A program made the position numbers and the translations under genes. The notes beneath the pieces are model-generated. The model had not been told where the DNA came from. It did no database searches and saw only the letters and a list, made by a program, of their open reading frames with translations. From NCBI GenBank assembly GCA_009911715.1, contig CP047880.1, positions 248,001-312,000 of the forward strand: a stretch of DNA of 64,000 nucleotides, in the 5' to 3' direction. Positions 58,903 to 64,000 of this stretch are shown here, piece after piece. How positions within the stretch are numbered: the stretch's first letter is position 1; each line of letters starts with the position of its first letter. Source of the DNA: Methanomassiliicoccaceae archaeon DOK (GTDB taxonomy: Archaea > Thermoplasmatota > Thermoplasmata > Methanomassiliicoccales > Methanomethylophilaceae).

Positions 58903-59703
58903 ATGGACATAACGGTCCGGAACTCGCAGACCATCAACGGTAAGACGATCACCACCCGTCAGCTGGAGGCCCTCCTCGCGGTACAGGACACGGGGAGCCA
59001 GACAGCCGCCGCGAGGAGGCTGGGGATATCCGTGCCTGTCCTCCACAAGTACATGCGCGTCATCGAGGAAGCGGTCGGCGAACCGGTCCTCAAGACCACG
59101 CCAGGGGGGTCGACCCTGACCGAGCAGGGGGAGAGGATTGCGTCCCTGGCACGGTCCATGGACCATCGCTGCGAGACCGAGAGGGGGTTCACCGTGTGCT
59201 GCAGCCCCGTCACCGAGGACCTGACGATGTCCGTGATATCGTCTCTGAAGATCCCGGGGGCGAACATAGTGGTCTCGGACGACCAGTACAACATCCGCAT
59301 GATGCGCGAGGACCGTGCGGACCTGGCGATCATCGACGATCCGCTGTACCTCTTCGACGCGGAGGAGTTCCAGATGGAGGAGATCGGATACATGGGCATG
59401 GTGCTCGTCGATAACGGACCCTCGTTCATCCGTTACAAGTACGGTGCGCAGAGGGTCGCGTTCATGTATCTGGATTCGGAGGACAGGCAGTACACGATCG
59501 ACTCCGAGACGTTCTCCCTCCCGGAGCTCCTCGGGTCGAACAAGAGCTTCTTCATCGACGAGTTCATGCTGACCAGGAGGAACCTCAGGCTGAAGAGCGC
59601 TGTGGATCCTAAGATGCTGCGCCATGCCATAACGGCGATCTACCGCGAGGAGACGAGGACCGTGTCCAGGGTCATAAAGGCGCTGATAGCCAGGAACATC
59701 TGA
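58903..59703 (+). CDS. LysR/ModE-like transcriptional regulator
   Basis: The 266-residue protein has an N-terminal LysR-type winged helix: TRQLEALLAVQDTGSQTAAARRLGISVPVLHKYMRVIEE over residues 18-56, then EPVLKTTPGGSTLTEQGERI. A shortened substrate-binding-like domain from residue 90 has VCCSPVTEDLTMSVI, ADLAIIDDPLYLF and FSLPELLGSNKSFFIDEF. It lies just upstream of hdrCB on the same strand. Related inverted repeats precede both its own gene and hdrC. Confidence 0.75.
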   Translation: MDITVRNSQTINGKTITTRQLEALLAVQDTGSQTAAARRLGISVPVLHKYMRVIEEAVGEPVLKTTPGGSTLTEQGERIASLARSMDHRCETERGFTVCCSPVTEDLTMSVISSLKIPGANIVVSDDQYNIRMMREDRADLAIIDDPLYLFDAEEFQMEEIGYMGMVLVDNGPSFIRYKYGAQRVAFMYLDSEDRQYTIDSETFSLPELLGSNKSFFIDEFMLTRRNLRLKSAVDPKMLRHAITAIYREETRTVSRVIKALIARNI

Positions 59704-59707
59704 TCCT

Positions 59708-59733
59708 GGTGTTTTATCCAATAGGATAACACC
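59708..59733 (+). promoter_or_regulatory. inverted repeat upstream of hdrC, probable operator
   Basis: GGTGTTTTATCC-AATA-GGATAACACC contains the symmetric core TTATCC/GGATAA and shares AGGATAACAC with 58882-58891. It ends about 20 bp before the hdrC TATA box, the position expected for an activator. Confidence 0.62.
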
Positions 59734-59753
59734 ATTGCGGCATTAACTGTCCA

Positions 59754-59763
59754 TATTAAATAT
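59754..59763 (+). promoter_or_regulatory. TATA box of hdrCB
   Basis: ATTAAATATC lies about 33 bp upstream of the hdrC ATG, directly downstream of the inverted repeat at 59708-59733. Confidence 0.6.
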
Positions 59764-59791
59764 CATCAAACAGGTTTCTGCGTCGATAACT

Positions 59792-60286
59792 ATGGTAACG
59801 CCCAACCCCGATTTCGCCAAAGAGATCGCCGCAGCCGGCGGCGAGGAAGTCAAGATGTGCTTCCAGTGCGGAACCTGCACCGCCGGATGCCCCTCCGGAA
59901 GGAGGACATCCTACAGGGTCAGGAAACTCATGAGGATGGCTCAGCTCGGAATGAAGGAGGAGATCGTCAACAGCGAGGAGCTGTGGGAGTGCAGCACCTG
60001 CTACACCTGCGTCGAGAGGTGCCCCAGGCAGGTTCCCATCGTGGACATCATCATCGCCCTCAGGAACATTGCAGTCGCCGAGGGTCACATGTACGAGAAC
60101 CACAAGAACACTGCCAAGAACCTGGCCAAGTACGGACACACCGTCTCCGTCCAGGACAAGATCACCGCCCTCAGGGAGCAGATCGGACTTCCCGGCATCC
60201 CGCCCACCGTTCTCTCCAACGACAAGGCAAAGGCCGACCTCGACAAGATCCTGACTCTCACGGGATTCGACAAGATTACGGAGTGA
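59792..60286 (+). CDS. hdrC: heterodisulfide reductase subunit C
   Basis: The 164-residue iron-sulfur protein has two [4Fe-4S] motifs: CFQCGTCTAGCPSGRR near residue 23 and CSTCYTCVERCPRQVP near residue 69. HdrC passes electrons from HdrA to the HdrB active site that reduces the CoM-S-S-CoB heterodisulfide, the last step of methanogenesis. HdrA is not in the window. In hydrogen-dependent methylotrophs it works with the Mvh hydrogenase. hdrB follows after 5 bp. Confidence 0.94.
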   Translation: MVTPNPDFAKEIAAAGGEEVKMCFQCGTCTAGCPSGRRTSYRVRKLMRMAQLGMKEEIVNSEELWECSTCYTCVERCPRQVPIVDIIIALRNIAVAEGHMYENHKNTAKNLAKYGHTVSVQDKITALREQIGLPGIPPTVLSNDKAKADLDKILTLTGFDKITE

Positions 60287-60291
60287 TTCTC

Positions 60292-61137
60292 ATGGCAAAA
60301 TACGCGTTTTTCCTCGGATGCATCGCACCCCTCAGGTACCCTGGAATCGAGAAGTCCACGAGGGAGGTCTGTGCCGCCCTCGGAGTCGAGCTCGTCGACC
60401 TCCAGGATGCTAGCTGCTGCCCCGCCCCCGGAGTCATCAGGGCGTTCAGCAAGAAGACCTGGCTCGCAGCTGCCGCCAGGAACCTGGCCCTCGCCGAGAA
60501 GCAGGGTCTCCCGATCCTCACCATCTGCAACGGATGCTACGGATCCCTGTTCGACGCCGCCCACGAGCTCGCTCACGACGAGAAGCTCCTGGCCGAGGTC
60601 AACGAGGTCCTGAAGGAGATCGGAATGGAGTACAAGGGAACCACCAAGGTCTACCACTTTGCCGAGGTCCTGTACAGGGAGGTCGGAATCGAGGGAATCA
60701 AGGCCAAGATCACCAACCCTCTGTCCTATCAGGTTGCTGCCTTCTACGGATGCCACTTCCTGAAGCCCAGCAACATCAAGGGCGTTGACGACCCCGAGGA
60801 CCCCAAGATCCTGGACGAGCTGATCGAGGCCACCGGTGCCAAGAGCATGCCCAGGAAGCAGAAGATGCTGTGCTGCGGAGCTGGAGGAGGACTCAAGGCC
60901 GCCTTCGGAGACGTCGCCAAGAAGTTCACCGAGACCAACCTCGAGAACATGAAGGAGTCCGGTGCCCAGTACATCATCGACGTCTGTCCGTTCTGCCACC
61001 TGCAGTTCGACGGAGTGCAGAAGGAGCTCGGATACAACATCCCCGTCCTGCACCTGTCCCAGCTCTACGGACTGGCCATGGGAATGACCGCAGAGGACCT
61101 CGCTCTCTCCGCGCACGTCACCCCCGTGACCCTCTGA
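60292..61137 (+). CDS. hdrB: heterodisulfide reductase subunit B
   Basis: The 281-residue protein begins YAFFLGCIAPLRYPG. It has the two cysteine-rich CCG-type motifs that bind non-cubane [4Fe-4S] clusters: ASCCPAPGVIRAF with ICNGCYGS, and GCHFLKPS with LCCGAGGGLKAAF and CPFCHLQFD. This subunit reduces CoM-S-S-CoB. The ATG at 60292 follows the hdrC stop closely. A strong hairpin terminator comes 18 bp after the stop. Confidence 0.95.
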   Translation: MAKYAFFLGCIAPLRYPGIEKSTREVCAALGVELVDLQDASCCPAPGVIRAFSKKTWLAAAARNLALAEKQGLPILTICNGCYGSLFDAAHELAHDEKLLAEVNEVLKEIGMEYKGTTKVYHFAEVLYREVGIEGIKAKITNPLSYQVAAFYGCHFLKPSNIKGVDDPEDPKILDELIEATGAKSMPRKQKMLCCGAGGGLKAAFGDVAKKFTETNLENMKESGAQYIIDVCPFCHLQFDGVQKELGYNIPVLHLSQLYGLAMGMTAEDLALSAHVTPVTL

Positions 61138-61155
61138 TAAACCCCAATCAACCCA

Positions 61156-61175
61156 GGAGGGGCATCCGCCCCTCC
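61156..61175 (+). terminator. terminator of hdrCB
   Basis: GGAGGGGC / GCCCCTCC with loop ATCC is followed by a run of five T at 61179-61183. Confidence 0.75.
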
Positions 61176-61355
61176 ACATTTTTCCTCGCTTCTCCGCCTG
61201 TTTCCATCCGTCTCCCCGTCATCCCCGGTGCCCTGTCCGTGGCGTTTCAACTCTTAGAAAATTCAGGTTAAATTCAAATATAAGCGGTACTAATCCAATC
61301 AGGATAAATAATTCCTTTATATGATAAGTACAGAATGTCTGGCTATGTGTGTTTT

Positions 61356-61373
61356 TGAGTGCGCTCATTTTTT
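61356..61373 (+). promoter_or_regulatory. small hairpin plus T run in the eS1 upstream region
   Basis: TGAG-TGCG-CTCA followed by six T lies between two TATA-like elements: CTTTATATGA at 61315-61324, and CTTTTAATACA at about 61388-61398, which gives a short leader for eS1. A transcript from the upstream promoter could end here. The 301-bp gap between hdrB and eS1 is AT-rich and holds no gene that I can support. Confidence 0.4.
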
Positions 61374-61438
61374 CACTCTCCAGCATAGCTTTTAATACAA
61401 TCATCGAATCCCAACGTCCAGTAAAAGGAGTCATAGAA

Positions 61439-62191
61439 ATGGCACCCGCAAAGAAAGTCAAGGCCGCAGCAGGCCGCAAGGTGAAGGACAAGTGGAAGGC
61501 GAAAGAGTGGTACAAGATCCACGCTCCCCGCATGTTCAACGAGTCCGAGATCGGAGAGACCCCCTCTGCAGACCCCGAGTTCGTCATCGGACGTACCGTC
61601 GAGGTCACCGTGCAGGACCTCACTGGGGACTTCTCCAAGATGCACATCAAGCTGAAGTTCAAGGTCACATCCGTCGACGGACACGACGCCAAGACCGCAT
61701 TCATCGGCCACGACCTGACCAGCGACTACGTCAGGAGGCTGACCCGCAGGAGAAAGACCAAGACCGACCACGTCGTCGACATCGTCACCAAGGACGGGTT
61801 CACCTACAGGATCAAGACCATGTCCATCGCCGACAGGCGCATCCAGTCCTCCCAGGAGGACGCCATGAGGAGGGTCATCGGAGAGACCCTCGTCGCCATC
61901 GGACAGGAGAGGACCCTCTCCGAGATCGTCAAGGACATCGTCTCCGGAGACCTCGCCAAGGAGCTGGCCAGGGCCTGCCGCATCATCATCCCCATCAAGA
62001 GGATCGAGATCCGCAAGTCCGAGGTCCTCGCCGTCGGAGAGGGAGAGCCCGAGTCCATCATGCCAGCCGCCGATGTGCAGCCCGCTGAGGACGAGGAGTC
62101 CGAGGAGGCCTCTACTGAGGAGCCTGCCGAGGAGCCCGCCGCCGAGGCAGAGGAGCCCGAGGCCCCCGCTGAGGAGAAGGCCGAGGAGTGA
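61439..62191 (+). CDS. rps3ae: 30S ribosomal protein eS1
   Basis: The 250-residue protein has the eS1 start KDKWKAKEWYKIHAPRMFN, LTGDFSKMHIKLKFKV, GHDLTSDYVRRLTRRRKTK and RRIQSSQEDAMRRV-like segments. It ends with a 35-residue acidic Glu/Ala/Pro tail. It belongs to the mRNA exit region of the 30S subunit. The ATG is preceded by AAAGGAG. Its own promoter and terminator make it monocistronic. Confidence 0.95.
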   Translation: MAPAKKVKAAAGRKVKDKWKAKEWYKIHAPRMFNESEIGETPSADPEFVIGRTVEVTVQDLTGDFSKMHIKLKFKVTSVDGHDAKTAFIGHDLTSDYVRRLTRRRKTKTDHVVDIVTKDGFTYRIKTMSIADRRIQSSQEDAMRRVIGETLVAIGQERTLSEIVKDIVSGDLAKELARACRIIIPIKRIEIRKSEVLAVGEGEPESIMPAADVQPAEDEESEEASTEEPAEEPAAEAEEPEAPAEEKAEE

Positions 62192-62198
62192 TCCCAGG

Positions 62199-62214
62199 GG
62201 GCCCTTCAGGGCCC
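62199..62214 (+). terminator. terminator after eS1
   Basis: GGGCCC-TTCA-GGGCCC begins 7 bp after the stop. The flanks are partly complementary too. The downstream stretch is A/T-rich. Confidence 0.6.
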
Positions 62215-62314
62215 TCCTGAAAACATCTTTCCATCATTCTACACATCATCCTGGTCGGACGTTTCTCGCCTGACAGAAACCAATATAAACTACAAGCCAA
62301 TCCACCCGTCTAAG

Positions 62315-62423
62315 GCCGGGGTGGCTCAGCCTGGTGGAGCGTCGGACTCATAGGGTTCTGGTCATATAGACCTCTTCCAGGGAAATCCGAAGGTCATGGG
62401 TTCGAACCCCATTCCCGGCACCA
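62315..62423 (+). tRNA. elongator tRNA-Met (CAT) with 32-nt intron
   Basis: The mature exons fold into GCCGGGG / TCCCGGC + A + encoded CCA, D arm GGCTCAGCCTGGTGGAGC, anticodon arm TCGGA-CTCATAA-TCCGA and T arm ATGGGTTCGAACCCCAT. An intron at about 62353-62384 interrupts the loop after position 37, the canonical archaeal site. It contains the hairpin GGTC-ATATA-GACC and should form a bulge-helix-bulge for the splicing endonuclease. A TATA-like AATATAAAC at 62282-62290 lies upstream. Confidence 0.9.
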
Positions 62424-62575
62424 TCTTCCATTTCTTCGCATGTCTGGCTTTCGTTGTAGGGCTGTTCTATACCCTCCGGGTTCGGAACGAGGGCACTGTA
62501 ATCGAAGGTCTTGCGGGTATTCAAAGAGGAACTGGATGCAGGCGTCAGACAACCTTAAATAAAAAGCAGACAACT

Positions 62576-62634
62576 GAATTGATGAGGATAACGGCCCCGA
62601 GGAATCGGGACCGGACGTCTTAGGGGCATCAATC
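62576..62634 (+). ncRNA. candidate small structured RNA (plus strand)
   Basis: TATA-like CTTAAATAAA at 62554-62563 is followed about 25 bp later by a stretch closed by ATTGATG (62578-62584) and CATCAAT. Inside are GGCCCC/GGGGC and the hairpin CCCGA-GGAA-TCGGG with a GNRA-type loop. No open frame spans it. Position and pairing suggest an RNA gene, but no T run marks the end and no family fits. Confidence 0.35.
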
Positions 62635-62721
62635 CATCACAACCCACTTTATGACCAATCGATCACGACGGTCAATCCGCCGATTGTGATCACAAGCCGG
62701 AACCCGCCGCACGGGTACCGG

Positions 62722-62833
62722 AAAAAGGAAAACATACTTTCCCTCCTGCCGGAGCCTCGATGGGCATATTCGGTTCCACGGTTCACCAGGCCTGTCAATC
62801 CACGGGAACCCAGGACTGACCTCACCGGCAGGG
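62722..62833 (-). ncRNA. candidate novel structured RNA with its own promoter and terminator
   Basis: On the minus strand, TATA-like TTAAGTATAT (62848-62857) would start transcription near 62830. The RNA opens with CCTGCCGG, perfectly complementary to CCGGCAGG about 75 nt later, which gives a closing stem. Nested inside are GGTTCC and GGAACC. Right after the closing stem a GGAAA/TTTTCC hairpin is followed by five T near 62722, like an intrinsic terminator. It lacks SRP, RNase P and tRNA signatures. Confidence 0.5.
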
Positions 62834-63377
62834 GGTCAACATGGTTGATATACTTAATTGCGATTGTGCAACGAGCCTGCCACGTCCATCCTGCAGACAT
62901 GTCCCTTTTCACGACGATTGAATCCAGGCCATGCCCCGACCTCGAGGAGGGCATACATCCGGCACCTGTCCGCACCATCTTCTGATTGATGGTTCAACCC
63001 CAGCGTCTGATTCCACTTGGTCTCTGGCGTGGAGCACTGCGGGGCGGACATGGCGAGCACAACTCGGTGTATTCAGAGTTGAGCGCAGAGATGGAGTTTG
63101 ATGACGAGTACAAGCAAATGGGATTGTTTGGATCTCGGCTCAGTGCATGCTGTGTCGCGATAACTTTTTTCCTTTCTTTGCTCAGAGAATTATGTGCTCC
63201 AGGTGAGGATCTCTTGGCCATTTTTCGTGACCTGGCCGTTTAATGATAGTGTTTGTCAGGTTCATTGTTCTTTGATATGATTGAAATTGTCTGGAATCGG
63301 CATGTCGGGATGCAGTCCCGGGGACGGCGGACGATTTCCAATCTGATTTTAAATAGGGCTTCGTCAGTCATCGAATC

Positions 63378-64000
63378 ATGAGGCTCATCATCTACACAGG
63401 CAAGGGCGGGGTCGGGAAGACCTCCACCTCCGCGGCCACGGCATACAGGCTCTCCGAACTCGGATACAGGACCCTTCTGATGAGCACCGATTCCGCCCAC
63501 TCCCTGGGGGACTCCCTCGACATGGACCTGGGCACGGACATCAAGAACGTAAGGCCCAACCTGGATGCGCTCGAGATAGACATCATCCACGAGATGAGGA
63601 CGAAATGGAAGGACATCCAGAACTACGTCGCCGCGTTCATGCTCTCCCAGGGAATGGGCGAGATATCGGCAGAGGAGATGGCCATCATGCCCGGCATGGA
63701 GATGATCTCGGCGCTATTCTACGTCAACCAGTTCGAGGACGAGGGCAAGTACGACGTCATCGTCATGGACACCGCGCCGACCGGCGAGACTCTCAGGCTG
63801 CTCAGCTTCCCCGACGTGACCAACTGGTACCTGGACAAGGGGTTCGGTATGATCAAGAAGCTGCTCCACATCGCGAGGGCCACCGTCGGGAAGATCATGG
63901 ACATGCCCCTGCCGTCCGACGAGGTCCTGGAGAGCGTCGGTGACATCAAGGACAACATGGACCGTGTGAAGATCCTGCTCGAGGACCCCAATAGGACGAC
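63378..64000 (+). CDS. Get3/ArsA family ATPase, partial at right edge
   Basis: The frame starts at ATG 63378 and runs off the window after 207 codons. The deviant Walker A P-loop is YTGKGGVGKTSTSAATAY. Switch I follows with LMSTDSAHSLGDSLD, and DVIVMDTAPTGETLRLL is switch II. This is the Get3/ArsA family, which targets tail-anchored proteins or drives arsenite export. Archaeal members are mostly Get3-like. A TATA-like TTTTAAATA at 63346-63354 suggests a leaderless message. Confidence 0.9.
   Translation, partial: MRLIIYTGKGGVGKTSTSAATAYRLSELGYRTLLMSTDSAHSLGDSLDMDLGTDIKNVRPNLDALEIDIIHEMRTKWKDIQNYVAAFMLSQGMGEISAEEMAIMPGMEMISALFYVNQFEDEGKYDVIVMDTAPTGETLRLLSFPDVTNWYLDKGFGMIKKLLHIARATVGKIMDMPLPSDEVLESVGDIKDNMDRVKILLEDPNRT

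Larger units (their letters stand above)
62424..63377. other. long gene-poor region between tRNA-Met and the Get3/ArsA gene
   Basis: No protein gene can be supported over about 950 bp. The first 400 bp hold the two candidate structured RNAs and other inverted repeats (for example CAATC-CGCC-GATTG near 62673). From 62985 to 63260 the composition turns lower in GC. A short open frame (62986-63243, 85 residues) resembles nothing I recognise and may be a decayed remnant. The promoter of the next gene closes the region. Confidence 0.5.

Noticed and set aside
62576-62634. C/D box guide RNA
   Set aside because: TTGATGA resembles a C box, but no CTGA D box follows at a proper distance.
62722-62857. 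SRP RNA or RNase P RNA
   Set aside because: Some words resemble the archaeal SRP 5' domain, but the GGAAG/AGCAGCC S-domain motif is missing and the element is about 110 nt. RNase P conserved regions are also missing.
62649-62978. 109-codon minus-strand frame in the gap before the Get3/ArsA gene
   Set aside because: It covers the structured RNA candidate, has no good ribosome-binding site or TATA at its start, and shows no recognisable domain.
1-64000. CRISPR arrays, insertion sequences, prophage or replication origin
   Set aside because: No regularly spaced direct repeats, transposase or integrase motifs, target-site duplications or origin-binding box clusters were seen.

Overview
The window is archaeal chromosome, GC-rich and densely coded. 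The ribosomal protein superoperon has archaeal gene order and eukaryote-type members (eS4, eL19, eL32, with aIF1 and RNase P component 1 embedded). There are also aIF5A, Nop5, Cbf5, aRF1, archaeal-type tRNAs and methanopterin-type MptA. A heterodisulfide reductase hdrC-hdrB pair points to a methanogen. The superoperon lacks eL14 and eL34, and apparently every complete gene ends in TGA or (twice) TAA, never TAG. These features fit Thermoplasmata, most likely Methanomassiliicoccales, the pyrrolysine-using methylotrophic methanogens. The order-level assignment is inference.

Layout. 1-6.4 kb: the end of an ABC-type ATPase, a PhoU-like protein, a phosphohexomutase, agmatinase with aIF5A, then nop5, a class II aldolase and an MTR-1-P isomerase. 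6.5-15 kb: a regulator, ribD-C type reductase and rtcA, initiator tRNA-Met, an SCP2 protein with RNase HII, mptA, a CDIN1-like nuclease, a flavoprotein, RaSEA and DUF5611. 14.9-30.7 kb: a structured leader and the uL3-to-cbf5 ribosomal, translocon and kinase superoperon. 30.7-43.8 kb: unknown proteins, trpS-pheS, an HTH/TPR-like regulator, DTD2, UMP kinase, aRF1-argS-GNAT, a repeat-tailed membrane protein and purP. 43.9-54.5 kb: UbiA and a radical SAM protein tail to tail, tRNA-Gln, two facing winged-helix regulators, adk, a lone HyuA-like protein, a frameshifted glcD-like oxidase, an M50 protease and a PAPS-reductase/ferredoxin fusion. 54.5-64 kb: a membrane protein, pyruvoyl arginine decarboxylase, PAC2, an M16 peptidase, a hydrogenase maturation protease, a LysR-like regulator, hdrCB, eS1, intron-containing tRNA-Met, a gene-poor stretch of about 950 bp with candidate small RNAs, and the start of a Get3/ArsA ATPase.

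How the parts connect. PdaD and agmatinase make putrescine from arginine, a precursor for the hypusine on the adjacent aIF5A. MptA and RaSEA can both serve archaeosine. The isomerase/aldolase pair matches salvage of the deoxyribose part of 5'-deoxyadenosine or methylthioadenosine. The LysR-like regulator has an inverted repeat just before its own start codon, and a related one sits upstream of hdrCB, which suggests a small regulatory circuit around heterodisulfide reductase. Several divergent gene pairs are only 50-65 bp apart and appear to share one nearly symmetric TATA box, with leaderless or nearly leaderless starts on both sides.
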